Of a DNA stretch of 64,000 nucleotides, positions 52,245-61,615 are shown piece after piece. Position numbers and translations under genes: made by a program. The DNA comes from Mesorhizobium sp. M8A.F.Ca.ET.218.01.1.1 (GTDB lineage Bacteria > Pseudomonadota > Alphaproteobacteria > Rhizobiales > Rhizobiaceae). Location: contig NZ_SRUZ01000006.1 in assembly GCF_004791165.1 (NCBI RefSeq), forward strand, positions 310,001 to 374,000, in the 5' to 3' direction. The notes under the pieces were generated by a model that searched no databases, was not told the DNA's origin, and worked only from the letters and a program-made list of their open reading frames with translations. Numbering within the stretch: the stretch's first letter is position 1; each line of letters opens with the position of its first letter.

Positions 52245-53222
52245 TCAGGCGAGACCGAGATCCTTGAGGATGGCCTCGATGCGAGCCGAATCCTCGGCGA
52301 CGAATTTCGCATAATCGTCGCCGGTGAGCAGGATGGACGTCCAGTTGCGGTTCTTGCATTCGCTCGCCCATGCATCGCTCTTGGCCATGGTCTCGACCAG
52401 CGTGATCATCGCCGCCTTGTCGGCATCGGAAACGCCGGGTGGCGCGAAGACGCCGCGCCAGTTGAACAGTTCCACATCAATGCCGGCTTCCTTCAGCGTC
52501 GGCGCGTCGATGCCGTCCTGGCGCTTGTCGGCCGAAATGGCGAGCAGCCTGAGCGCGCCGGCCTTGACCTGCTCGGAGAACTCGCCGAAGCCGGAAATGC
52601 CGGCCGCGACCTGGTTACCGAGCAACGCCGACAAGGCCTCGCCGCCGCCCGCGAACGGCACGTAGGAAAGGCTGGGGGCCGGAACGCCGACCGTCTTGGC
52701 GATCAGGCCGAACAGGATGTGGTCTGAGCCTCCGGCGGAACCGCCCGCGACTGGAACCTTCGTCGGATCGGCCTTGAGAGCCGCGACGAAATCGGCGGCC
52801 GTCTTGAACGGCGAGTCCGCCGGCACCACCAGCGCCTCGAACTCACCGGTGAGACGGGCGATGGGGGTAACTTGGGTCAGGTTGTTGGCTGCCTTGTTGG
52901 CGATGATGGCACCCACCATGACCATGCCCGCGACCATCAGCGAATTGCCCTTGCCGCCCCACTGATTGATGAACTGCGGCAGCCCGACCGTGCCGCCGGC
53001 GCCCCCGACATTGGTGATCTGCGAGCCCGAGATGAGCTTCTCGCTGCGCAGCACCTGGTCCATCGTGCGCGCCGTCTGGTCCCAGCCGCCGCCGGGTGCC
53101 GCCGGCACGAAGACCTGGATTTGCGGTGCACCTTCTGCGAAGGCGGGTGAGAAATGCGATGCCACCAGCCCGGCCGCGCCTGCCGCCGCCGTACTCATCA
53201 AAAATCTGCGTCTGTTCAGCAT
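52245..53222 (-). CDS. tctC: Tripartite tricarboxylate transporter substrate-binding protein (Bug family)
   Basis: 325 residues from the ATG at 53222 with GGAGGAA upstream. The N-terminus LNRRRFLMSTAAAGAAGLVA is a twin-arginine signal, unusual for Bug proteins, which are mostly Sec-exported. Bug landmarks are VFVPAAPGGGWDQTARTMDQ, NVGGAGGTVGLPQFI, VPVAGGSAGGSDHILFGLIA and a late GVFAPPGVSDADKAAMITLV. It captures a carboxylate (citrate suspected) in the periplasm. Confidence 0.93.
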   Translation of the reverse strand: MLNRRRFLMSTAAAGAAGLVASHFSPAFAEGAPQIQVFVPAAPGGGWDQTARTMDQVLRSEKLISGSQITNVGGAGGTVGLPQFINQWGGKGNSLMVAGMVMVGAIIANKAANNLTQVTPIARLTGEFEALVVPADSPFKTAADFVAALKADPTKVPVAGGSAGGSDHILFGLIAKTVGVPAPSLSYVPFAGGGEALSALLGNQVAAGISGFGEFSEQVKAGALRLLAISADKRQDGIDAPTLKEAGIDVELFNWRGVFAPPGVSDADKAAMITLVETMAKSDAWASECKNRNWTSILLTGDDYAKFVAEDSARIEAILKDLGLA

Positions 53223-53405
53223 GGGATTCCTCCAGATCACGACACCTCCTCCGGTGCCTGCCAAAACGCGCCTGTTCACAGACCCGTGATCGAGTTCAAG
53301 CAGATTTTACCTCGTTCCGTCAACAGGAACGATATTCTGCTGGACAGAACGCTCCAGCGGCGCGACAGAGTGGTTCCGCTCGGGCTTCTCCGATTTGGAA
53401 CCGCA

Positions 53406-54176
53406 ATGGACTTACCAGCCAACTCAGCCGATGTGGAAATCCGCCGAGCGTCCGCCGACGGTGTTGCCGCACTCGATCGGGCGATCGCCATCCTCGATGC
53501 TTTCACCACGGTCGACCGCTCGCTTAGCCTGGCTGAAATCGCGGGGCGCACCGGCCTCTACAAAAGCACGATCCTGCGGCTCGCCAATTCGCTGTTGCGC
53601 GGCCACCTGCTCGAGCGCCTCGACGATGGGCGCTACCGTGTCGGGCCCGCCGCCTTTCGGCTGGGCGCGCTTTACCAGCGCTCGGTCGTGGCGGTCGACA
53701 TACTGTTGCCGATCATGCGCGAGCTCTCAGAACGAAGCTGGGAGAGCGTTGCCTTCTACGTCCGCTCGGGAGACGTGCGCACCTGTCTCTATCGGGTCGA
53801 ATCCAAGCATCCGATCCGCTACACGATACGCGAAGGCGACGTATTGCCTCTGCTGGCCGGCTCCGGCGGCCGCGTGCTGGCAGCGTTTTCCGGCCAGCAG
53901 GGCGAACCCTACGAAACCATCCGCAAAACCTACAACTGTCTCGCCGTGGGCGATCGCGACCCCGAGACTGCTGGCGTGTCGGCGCCGGTTTTCGGGCCGG
54001 GACATGTGCTGCTTGGCGCGTTGACGCTGGCTGGTCCAAGCACGCGCGTCGACGCAGCCTTCCTGCAGCGCATGAAACGTCCGCTGCTCGAGGCGGCGGC
54101 TCGTGCCACCCGTGCCTTCGGTGAGGATGCCTCCATGCTGGAGCAGGCGAGCCTAGCGGCGGACGCTCTGCCGTAG
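53406..54176 (+). CDS. IclR-family transcriptional regulator
   Basis: 256 residues from the ATG at 53406. A winged helix-turn-helix covers residues 17-80 (ALDRAIAILDAFTTVDRSLS; LAEIAGRTGLYKSTILRLAN), followed by an IclR effector domain (LSERSWESVAFYVRSGDVRT; PLLAGSGGRVLAAFSGQQGE). It is divergent from tctC with about 180 bases between them, so it most likely controls the tct/CoA-transferase/lyase operon in response to the substrate or its CoA ester. Confidence 0.9.
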   Translation: MDLPANSADVEIRRASADGVAALDRAIAILDAFTTVDRSLSLAEIAGRTGLYKSTILRLANSLLRGHLLERLDDGRYRVGPAAFRLGALYQRSVVAVDILLPIMRELSERSWESVAFYVRSGDVRTCLYRVESKHPIRYTIREGDVLPLLAGSGGRVLAAFSGQQGEPYETIRKTYNCLAVGDRDPETAGVSAPVFGPGHVLLGALTLAGPSTRVDAAFLQRMKRPLLEAAARATRAFGEDASMLEQASLAADALP

Positions 54177-54419
54177 CCGCGCGGCTACGGCCGGAAGAGG
54201 GCCGCCAGGTTTCGAATACAAACTGATTCAACTTGAAGCTGTTACTTGACGCAGCGTAATATTCGGTCATTCCCGGCAGCCGGAAACTATTTATTTGCTG
54301 TTAAGCCCCTCATGATACCCGGATTGGTGTCGCCATCTGAGCGACATGAGGGAGCAACATCGTCTCAACCGGCGGATGAAACAGCCGGACGGACGCGCTG
54401 ACAGGATCATGGCACGTCC

Positions 54420-56918
54420 ATGAATTCGATGAAGCTGTCATCGATCGACGCAAGCCCCCGCCTTCTCGGGCTTGTGTGGCCGTTCGTCGCCGTCGTTCTC
54501 ATTCAGGCGCTGGTCGCCAGCCTGAGCCTCTATACGCTTTCGGCGGTTCGCGCCTATGTCGGCGGCGAAAGCCAGTGGTCCAAGGGGCAAAAGCACGCCA
54601 TCTATTTCCTCAGCCTCTACGCCGATACCGGCAATGAGGAATTCTTCAGCGAGTATCGTGCCGCGATCGCCGTTCCACTGGCCGATCGCTCGGCCCGTCT
54701 GGCCCTCGAGCAGTCCGAGCCCGACACCCAGGCTGCACGCGCGGGCTTTCTGCACGGCAGGAACCACCCGGACGACGTTGCGGGGATGATCTGGCTGTTC
54801 CAGAATTTCCGTAGCTTCAGCTATCTCGACGCCGCCGTGCGGCACTGGACGGCGGCCGATGTCATGATCCTCGCCATCCGGCAGCTCGGCGACGAGATGC
54901 ACGACAAACTGAGCAAGGCCCCGGCATCCCTGGCCCAGATCAGCGCCTGGAAGACGCAAATCCATCAACTCGATCGAGAGATCAGCCCGCTCTCCAAGGC
55001 CTTCTCGGACAGCCTCGGCGAAGGATCGCGCTTCATCAAGATGCTGCTCACCTTTGCCAATCTCGTCACCGCCGCCTTGCTGATACTGCTCGCCGTCTGG
55101 CGCACCCGCAAACTTCTGGCGCAGCGCCAGGCCTTCCAGCTGGCGCTCAACGCCGAGCGCGAGCGCGCCCAGGTCACGCTGGCTTCGATCGGCCAGGCCG
55201 TCATCAGCACCGGCCCCGATGGGCGGCTGGACTACATGAACGCGGTTGCCGAGAAATTGCTGGCATGCCCGTTCGGCTCCGCCAGAGGCAAGCCGTTGGC
55301 GTCGCTGTTTCGGCTGGTGGACAAGGACACCAGCGTCGAAGAGCCTCAATTGATCGAACGCCTGCTGGCCGGCGAGCCACGCCGCTCCAGCGCCCGTCCG
55401 CAATTGCTGCAGCGGCCGGACGGCTCCGTTGTTCCGGTCGCGCTGACCGGCGCGCCGCTGCTCGTTTCCGGTGGGATCGTCGGCGCCGTGCTGGCCTTCC
55501 ACGACATGACCCGGGAAGAGGATTATATCGAGCGGCTTTCCTGGCAGGCTTCGCATGACGCGCTGACCGGGCTCGCCAACCGGCGTGATTTCGAAAGCCG
55601 GCTGGAACGGACGATCGTCGAATTGCAGGACGGGGCCCGCCAGCATGCGCTGATGTATCTCGATCTCGACCAGTTCAAGCTGGTCAACGATACGTGCGGC
55701 CATGCCGCTGGCGACCAGTTGCTGCGCCAGATCTCCTCGCTGCTGATCAACGAGCTGGGGCCGGGCGACGTGCTGGCCCGGTTGGGCGGGGATGAATTCG
55801 GCGTGCTGCTGATCGATTGCGAGGCGGACAATGCGGCCGACATCGCCGAACGGCTGCGCGCCGCCGTGCAGGAGCTGCATTTCGCCTGGGATGGCCGGCC
55901 TTTCAACACCAGCGTCAGTGTCGGCATGGTGCAGATCGCCAATACGCATGTGACGATCGAGGAGGCACTGCGTGCCGCCGACGTCGCCTGTTACATGGCC
56001 AAGGAGAAAGGCCGCAACCGCGTCCAGATCCATAGCGACGGCGACGTCGCCTTGCGCGAGCGCTTCGGCGAGATGGCCTGGGTGCAGCGCCTGCACGCCG
56101 CGCTCGAAGAAGATCGCTTCAGGCTTCATGCCCAGGAAATCTGGCCGCTCAACGACGACGTCGCCGAGGCTGGAGCGCATATCGAGATTCTCTTGCGGCT
56201 GACCGATGAAGACGGCGGCTTCGTTACCCCGCAGAGCTTCATTCCCGCCGCCGAGCGCTACGGCCTGATGCCGTCGATCGACCGTTGGGTGGTGCGCAAT
56301 ACATTCCGCATCCTGGCGGCGCGGCAAGCCGATCAGCGCATGCCGCCGATTGCCACATGCGCCATCAATCTTTCCGGAGCGACGTTCGGCGACGAGACGT
56401 TTCTCGGCTTCCTGCGCGAGCAGTTCCTCGTCCATGGCATTTCGCCGGCCATGATCTGCCTGGAGATCACCGAAACCAGCGCCATCGCCAATCTTACCAG
56501 TGCCATGCGCTTCATGGCCGACCTGCGCGGGTTGGGCTGCCGTTTCGCGCTCGACGATTTCGGCTCCGGCATGTCGTCCTTCGCCTATCTGAAGCACCTG
56601 CCGGTCGACTACCTCAAGATCGACGGCAGCTTCGTCAAGGACATGCTGGATGACCGCATCGACCGCGCCATGGTCGAGATGATCCACCATATCGGCAAGG
56701 TCATGGGCAAGCACACCATCGCCGAATTCGTCGAAAGCGACGACATCGCCGCCGCTCTGAAGACCATCGGCGTCGACTATGCCCAGGGCTACGGGATCGC
56801 CAGACCGACGCCGTTCGATGCCTCGACGGTGCTGCTGGGCCGGAGCGTCACGCCGGTCGCGCCGAGCGCCGATCCATGGGCCGACCTTGCTCGGAAACTG
56901 GGTCGCAAGGCCGGCTAA
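54420..56918 (+). CDS. Membrane-bound PAS-GGDEF-EAL cyclic-di-GMP protein
   Basis: 832 residues. Two membrane helices (about 15-37 and 207-227) bracket a periplasmic sensor domain; then come PAS (about 249-370: LASIGQAVISTGPDGRLDYM), GGDEF (about 385-545; ARLGGDEFGVLL intact at about 455) and EAL (about 560-815). The EAL signature reads EIL (AHIEILLRL), which keeps the metal-binding Glu; NLSGATFGD, ICLEITETSAI, LDDFGSGMSSFAYLKHLPVD and TIAEFVES are also kept, so both synthesis and breakdown of c-di-GMP are possible. It is convergent with the OmpA-like pseudogene. Confidence 0.93.
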   Translation: MNSMKLSSIDASPRLLGLVWPFVAVVLIQALVASLSLYTLSAVRAYVGGESQWSKGQKHAIYFLSLYADTGNEEFFSEYRAAIAVPLADRSARLALEQSEPDTQAARAGFLHGRNHPDDVAGMIWLFQNFRSFSYLDAAVRHWTAADVMILAIRQLGDEMHDKLSKAPASLAQISAWKTQIHQLDREISPLSKAFSDSLGEGSRFIKMLLTFANLVTAALLILLAVWRTRKLLAQRQAFQLALNAERERAQVTLASIGQAVISTGPDGRLDYMNAVAEKLLACPFGSARGKPLASLFRLVDKDTSVEEPQLIERLLAGEPRRSSARPQLLQRPDGSVVPVALTGAPLLVSGGIVGAVLAFHDMTREEDYIERLSWQASHDALTGLANRRDFESRLERTIVELQDGARQHALMYLDLDQFKLVNDTCGHAAGDQLLRQISSLLINELGPGDVLARLGGDEFGVLLIDCEADNAADIAERLRAAVQELHFAWDGRPFNTSVSVGMVQIANTHVTIEEALRAADVACYMAKEKGRNRVQIHSDGDVALRERFGEMAWVQRLHAALEEDRFRLHAQEIWPLNDDVAEAGAHIEILLRLTDEDGGFVTPQSFIPAAERYGLMPSIDRWVVRNTFRILAARQADQRMPPIATCAINLSGATFGDETFLGFLREQFLVHGISPAMICLEITETSAIANLTSAMRFMADLRGLGCRFALDDFGSGMSSFAYLKHLPVDYLKIDGSFVKDMLDDRIDRAMVEMIHHIGKVMGKHTIAEFVESDDIAAALKTIGVDYAQGYGIARPTPFDASTVLLGRSVTPVAPSADPWADLARKLGRKAG

Positions 56919-56922
56919 ACGA

Positions 56923-58022
56923 TCAGTTCAGTTTCACCAGAACCACCCGGCGGTTCTTGGCACGGCCCGCCTCGTCATCATTGCTGGCGACGGGCGCCAT
57001 CATGCCGGCGCCGGCGGCGGTCAGCCGCTTGCCGTCGATGCCATATTTCGACACCAGCACCTTCTTGACCGCTTGCGCACGCCGCGACGACAGATCGATA
57101 TTATAGTCGAAGGCGCCCTGATTGTCGGTGTGACCGACGACGATGACCGCCATATCGGGTTCGTTTGCCAGCAGCGTTGAAATCTCCTTAAGCGTTGGTT
57201 CCGATTCCGGCTTGATGACCGCCTTGCCGGTGTCGAAGAAGATGCCGTAGAGGGAAATGCTGCCGGTGGCGGAAATCGAATCCGCCATCTTGGCCGCCTC
57301 GACGACCACCATTTTCTTGTCGCGCGCCTTGGGTTCCAGCACCTGCACAACGGCAACGGTGCGGCCGTTGAGTTCCTTGCAGTAGAGATCGTCGGTCAAC
57401 GAATAGGTCTGTACCGTGATATAGGCCCGCCGCCGTCCTGTGGCACCTTGGCCGAGAAATAGCGCTGGTCGTTGATGCCGGAAGCCAACGCGCAAGCGCC
57501 ATTGGAGAATGCCGCGTCCTTGAGATCGCTTTCGTGGAAGGAATACATCGTCAGGCTCATGTCGCCGCCGCCGCCGCTCGACGAGCGGTCGGCAGCGCCG
57601 CCACATTCCTCCTTCTTGCATTCGAACAGGACTTCGCCGCCTGCTGCCTTGATCACATCCTGATAATTGCGCAGCACCTCGAGCGGCGAGCGCTCGGCCG
57701 GCAGCACATAGGCGATACGGGTCAGGGCACCCTCCACCTCGGCCTTCTTGTCCGGCGCGAAAACGCGATTGTTCATGGCGTCGCGCGCGTCCGGATCTGC
57801 GCTTGGCTTCAGGGGCGACAGCGGTACGCTGAAGTCGGTAAAGGCAAGCTTTGCGTAGGACACGATGAAAGAGCCTTCGTAGCGCTTGGCCAGTTGATTG
57901 TCGGCGGCGCCCCCGATATCGGCGGTCGGCACCGTCGCGTCGGCTGCCGCGAGCCGCACTGTCAGCGCGAGAACAAGCCCCGCCCAGAAAAACCTCATGA
58001 TTGTCGACTTTAATGCATGCAT
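56923..58022 (-). pseudogene. OmpA-family (DUF4892-like) gene with a single-base frameshift
   Basis: It starts at the ATG at 58022 (GAGGGG upstream), with a signal peptide (FFWAGLVLALTVRLAAADA). The N-terminal half (SFIVSYAKLAFTDFSVPLSP; VLPAERSPLEVLRNYQDVIK) resembles DUF4892. Near 57425-57436 a GC-rich run (reading GGCGGCGGGCC on the minus strand) appears to lack one base: the first frame ends soon after, and the other frame continues YITVQTYSLTDDLYCKELNG into a full OmpA C-terminal domain (YGIFFDTGKAVIKPESEPTL; GHTDNQGAFDYNIDLSSRRA; NRRVVLVKLN). Restoring one base gives an intact peptidoglycan-binding lipoprotein-like protein of about 367 residues. It may be a true recent mutation or a sequencing error. 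Confidence 0.8.
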
Positions 58023-58086
58023 CGATCGATCCCCTCGCTTGATGATCGATGCTAGCAGAGCGGGTATGTCCAGTCGATGACGCCAC

Positions 58087-58626
58087 TCAGGGCAGCCGCT
58101 CCAGCAGGATGGTCGGCGCATCGTGATAGAGGGTCTGCGTCAGCTCGGTATAGCCGCACTTCCTGGCGACGTTCAACGAGGCCGTATTTTCGGGATCGAT
58201 GATGCAGACGGTTCTGGCACGTCCGAACGTCTCGTCGCCCCAGCCATGCACACGGCTGACGATCTCCGTGGCAAGGCCAGCGCCATGCGCGGCCGGAGCG
58301 AGCGCCCACCCCGCCTCGGGGATGCCTTCGATCGACGGCTCCATGTCGCGCTTCAGATCGTGGAACCCGGCCTCCCCGACGAAGCGGCCAGTCGCTTTCT
58401 CCTCGATGGCCCAGAACCCATAGCCCAACAGCGACCACAGGCCGGCGTGACGCAGGAAGCGCATCCAGCTTTCCTCACGCGTACGCGGCTTGCCGCCGAT
58501 GAAACGGGTGACGACCGGATCGGCCCACATCGTGGCATAGGCATCGAAGTCGCCGAGCTGGTGTGGCCGCAGGATGGTTCGTGGCGTCTCGATGACGGGG
58601 GCGACAGTCGCTTGCGTCGGATTCAT
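58087..58626 (-). CDS. GNAT N-acetyltransferase, RimJ/RimL type
   Basis: 179 residues. Acetyl-CoA-binding features are at the usual places: IETPRTILRPHQLGDFDAYA, then FWAIEEKATGRFVGEAGFHD, EAGWALAPAAHGAGLATEIV (the Q/RxxGxG/A loop region, here HGAGLA) and IIDPENTASLNVARKCGYTE. The target is unknown: a protein N-terminus, an amino acid or a drug. A stand-alone gene. Confidence 0.88.
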   Translation of the reverse strand: MNPTQATVAPVIETPRTILRPHQLGDFDAYATMWADPVVTRFIGGKPRTREESWMRFLRHAGLWSLLGYGFWAIEEKATGRFVGEAGFHDLKRDMEPSIEGIPEAGWALAPAAHGAGLATEIVSRVHGWGDETFGRARTVCIIDPENTASLNVARKCGYTELTQTLYHDAPTILLERLP

Positions 58627-58853
58627 TGGATTTGCCTCGCGTTACGGCCTGCGGGTTAGCAAATCGACGGCGCCGTGCAAGAGCCAGGGAACCCAGGGAC
58701 CGTCATCCAGGACGAAAGCGCGACGTCCGGCTGCCTTCACGACATCCGGGCAGCGCTTTGGGATTTTTGCGCGGCGGTGTTATTTTCGACGCGGGCTGAT
58801 TCAGCAGCCCAAATTTTGAGGCGCCCAGTGCCGCCGATCCGAGGGAAACGAGC

Positions 58854-59309
58854 ATGGACACCACCGACCTCGTGCTCGCCATCATCCACCATCTGCTGGT
58901 GTTCTCGCTGGCGGGGATCATCGGCGCCGAATTCGTGCTGATCCGTGGCGACCTGCCCGCCGCGACGCTCAAGCGGCTCGCCGGCATCGACCGCCACTAC
59001 GGCATCATCGCCGCGCTCATCATCATCGTCGGCATCGGCCGTGTCGTCTGGGGGCTCAAGGGCTGGGAGTTCTACGTCCACAATTTGGTGTTCTGGGCCA
59101 AGATGGCGGCGTTCGGCATCGTCGGCCTGCTGTCGATCGTCCCGACGGTGCGTTTCATTTCCTGGAGCCGGCAGGCGAGTACCAATCCTTCCTTCGCCGT
59201 GCCTGTCGGCGAACTGGCCTCGGTGAAGACCTATATCCGCGCCGAGGCGTTCGTCTTCCTGCTGATCCCGGTCTTCGCGGCGGCGATGGCGCGTGGCTAC
59301 GGCTACTGA
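58854..59309 (+). CDS. DUF2214-family four-helix membrane protein
   Basis: 151 residues, four membrane helices (LVLAIIHHLLVFSLAGIIGA; HYGIIAALIIIVGIGRVVWG; LVFWAKMAAFGIVGLLSIVP; AEAFVFLLIPVFAAAMARG). His and Arg residues inside helices 1-2 (AIIHHLL, RHYG) resemble the haem- or copper-related DUF2214 pattern, but no function is proven. Its stop overlaps the end of nth on the other strand by 7 bases. Confidence 0.85.
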   Translation: MDTTDLVLAIIHHLLVFSLAGIIGAEFVLIRGDLPAATLKRLAGIDRHYGIIAALIIIVGIGRVVWGLKGWEFYVHNLVFWAKMAAFGIVGLLSIVPTVRFISWSRQASTNPSFAVPVGELASVKTYIRAEAFVFLLIPVFAAAMARGYGY

Positions 59310-60109
59310 TCGTCGGCGGAAACCGTTTCAAGTGGAGCGATCGGCACCAGGGGTGCCGGAATGCTGGTCGTCTTCACCTCCGCCTTGCAGATATCGGCGA
59401 TGACGCAGGCCGGACAATCCGGCTTGCGCGCCTTGCAGACATAGCGGCCATGCAGGATCAGCCAGTGATGGGCGTGGCGCATATATTCGTCCGGGATGAT
59501 CCTCAACAATCCCTGCTCGACCTGTTCTGGGGTCTTGCCGGGCGCCAGGCCAAGCCGGTTGCCGATGCGCAGGATGTGCGTGTCGACCGCCATCGTATGT
59601 TGGCCGAAGGCCATGTTGAGCACGACATTGGCGGTCTTGCGCCCGACACCGGGCAGCTTGACCAGCTCATCGCGGTCGTCAGGCACCTCGCCGCCATGGT
59701 CGCGGATCAGCGCCTCCGACAGGGCGATGACGTTCTTGGCCTTGTTGCGCCAGAGACCGATGGTCCTGATAAAGTCGCCGACCCTGGCTTCACCGAGCGC
59801 CAGCATCTTTTGTGGCGTATCGGCAACCTTGAACAAGGCACGCGTCGCCTTGTTGACGCCCGCATCGGTCGCTTGCGCCGAAAGCACCACGGCCACCAGC
59901 AGCGTGAAGGCATTGACATGTTCGAGCTCGCCCTTGGGCTCAGGCCGCTGCACTGAAAAGCGCCTGAATATCTCGCGCACTTCCGTCGGGCTATAAATCG
60001 ATCTGGACCGCGCGGGCCTGGGGCGCGGTTTGGCGTTCGCGCCGTCGCGCCGTCCGGGCAACAGTTCACTTTTGGGCAGGGACGAATCTTTGGACTTGGG
60101 GCGCGCCAT
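59303..60109 (-). CDS. nth: Endonuclease III (DNA glycosylase/AP lyase)
   Basis: 268 residues from the ATG at 60109, preceded by AGGAGG; an in-frame ATG at 60142 would overlap the divergent gene. It removes oxidised pyrimidines. Catalytic Lys and helix-hairpin-helix are in VKLPGVGRKTANVVLNMAFG, the catalytic Asp in VDTHILRIGNRLGL, and the 4Fe-4S loop in CKARKPDCPACVIADIC. A basic N-terminal tail of about 40 residues extends it beyond E. coli Nth (211 residues), as in other rhizobia. Confidence 0.95.
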   Translation of the reverse strand: MARPKSKDSSLPKSELLPGRRDGANAKPRPRPARSRSIYSPTEVREIFRRFSVQRPEPKGELEHVNAFTLLVAVVLSAQATDAGVNKATRALFKVADTPQKMLALGEARVGDFIRTIGLWRNKAKNVIALSEALIRDHGGEVPDDRDELVKLPGVGRKTANVVLNMAFGQHTMAVDTHILRIGNRLGLAPGKTPEQVEQGLLRIIPDEYMRHAHHWLILHGRYVCKARKPDCPACVIADICKAEVKTTSIPAPLVPIAPLETVSADDQ

Positions 60110-60131
60110 TTCCCTCCTATAATAGTCTGTC

Positions 60132-60626
60132 ATGAGCGACACAAACGCCTCGTTTCAGGCTGATGAGCCCTTCTTTCATGCATTGCTGACCCCACACCGG
60201 TCGCTGGGCAGGACGGGCTTCCTGATCCTGATGGGCGCCCTGACGTTCGGCTGGCTGGTGACGGGCGCGTTCTTCCTGTCCCGCGGCGCCTGGCCGGTGT
60301 TCGGCTTCTTCGGCCTCGACGTGATCGCCGTTTACATCGCCTTCCGCGTCAACTATCGGGCCGCCCGCGCCCGCGAGGAAGTGTCGGTCTCGCGAACCAG
60401 CCTCGATATCCGCAAGACGGCCCCCTCGGGAAAGTCGGAAGCGCACCGCTTCAATCCGTTTTGGGCTCGGTTTTTGATCGCCCGGCACGCCGAGATCGGC
60501 ATCACCAGAATGACCGTGGAAGCACAGGGCCAGAACGTGCCGATCGGCGGCTTCCTCGATCCCGATTCCCGCGAGAGCTTCGCCACCGCCTTCGCGCGCG
60601 CTCTGGCGACCGCCAAGGCGCGCTAA
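60132..60626 (+). CDS. DUF2244-domain membrane protein
   Basis: 164 residues with two membrane helices (GFLILMGALTFGWLVTGAFF; WPVFGFFGLDVIAVYIAF) followed by a DUF2244 soluble domain (VSRTSLDIRKTAPSGKSEAH; RFNPFWARFLIARHAEIGIT; VPIGGFLDPDSRESFATAFA). The gene pairs with nth divergently, with 22 bases between starts. TATAAT at 60118-60123 is so near the ATG that the transcript may be nearly leaderless. Function unknown. Confidence 0.88.
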   Translation: MSDTNASFQADEPFFHALLTPHRSLGRTGFLILMGALTFGWLVTGAFFLSRGAWPVFGFFGLDVIAVYIAFRVNYRAARAREEVSVSRTSLDIRKTAPSGKSEAHRFNPFWARFLIARHAEIGITRMTVEAQGQNVPIGGFLDPDSRESFATAFARALATAKAR

Positions 60627-60633
60627 GCAATTC

Positions 60634-60659
60634 CCAGAAAAGTGTGAAGCGGTTTTCCG
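60634..60659. repeat. Rhizobial GAAAAGTGTGAAGCGGTTTTC-type element
   Basis: Right after the DUF2244 stop lies GAAAA followed by GTGTGAAGCG and GTTTTC, the core of a palindromic element very frequent between rhizobial genes. It is convergent with the methyltransferase gene end and might act as a terminator or simply be a mobile repeat fragment. Confidence 0.65.
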
Positions 60660-60685
60660 TCCGCAATTGCGGCAAACAATGTGCT

Positions 60686-61500
60686 TCAGAAGCGATACCG
60701 CAGCAGCCTGCCGACCTTGCGCAGCGCCGGAATGTGTTTCCAAAGGCGGACGAACAGCTTGGCGGACCAGCCCATGCGGGCAGCGTGCTCGGGCTTGTAG
60801 GCCGAAATATCCTCGATGAACCGCAGCTTCGGAACCGCTAGTTCCAGCTCGTGCGGGTCGTCGATCGCCCAGTGGACCTCGGCGCCCGTCGCCTTGATCG
60901 TCGGATTGAGGCGAAGCAGCGTCAGGCCGAAACGGCTGTAGGCGTCGAAGATCAGTTCGCCGCCGGCAAGATGCGAGACAAGCCGTGAAAGCAGGCGCAG
61001 CCCTTCGTCGGCGGGGAGATAGGGCGTCACCCCTCCGCCACCACGATGGCCAGGCGGTTGCGAGGCACGTCGGCCAACCAGCCGGGCTCGGTCACCGACG
61101 AAGCGATGAGGTGGTAATGGTCGCGGGACGGGTAGAGCTTGCGCCTGAGTTCGATCACTTCGGGATAGTCGATATCGAACCAGTCCACCCACGGTGGAGG
61201 ATCGACCCGGAAGATGCGGGTATCAAGCCCGCAACCCAGATGCAGCACGATGGCGCCAGGATTTCTGGCCAGAAAATCCTCGACGCGGACGTCCAATGTC
61301 TTGGCTCGGATCGCCAGGCCGATGCCGAGATTCTCGTCGACCTTGAGCCTGGCGAAATCATAGTCGATCTTGCGCAGCGCCGCGTCGGCGAAATGGTCCC
61401 CGAGCAGCGACTGGGGCATCCTGCTCTCCAGCGCCTTGCCGTACAGGGTCATGAGCAAGGTCTCTTTTGCTCCCGTCAAATGTACTTTTTCGCCAACCAT
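60686..61500 (-). pseudogene. Class I SAM methyltransferase (LCM/TcmP-like) with a frameshift
   Basis: It starts at the ATG at 61500 (GGGAG upstream). The N-terminal half reads VGEKVHLTGAKETLLMTLYG, LLGDHFADAALRKIDYDFAR, the SAM site IVLHLGCGLDTRIFRVDPPP and WFDIDYPEVIELRRKLYP, matching leucine carboxyl methyltransferase-like and TcmP-like enzymes. At 61027-61031 the frame ends as VVAEG-stop, but the neighbouring frame continues VTPYLPADEGLRLLSRLVSH, GELIFDAYSRFGLTLLRLNP to a natural end, with the conserved DP.EL block (WAIDDPHELELAVPKLRFIE). The break is at a run of G: four where five would keep the frame. Real mutation or homopolymer error. Confidence 0.8.
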
Positions 61501-61615
61501 GAGCGGCTCCCGGGCTCGAATCCCCAGTCTATCTGGGCAGGTGCTGCAAGAAGGCAAGTTTCGGGTGGCGATCGGCGCCCCAAGGGGCGATATTCCCGCC
61601 CAAGGAGACAGGTCC

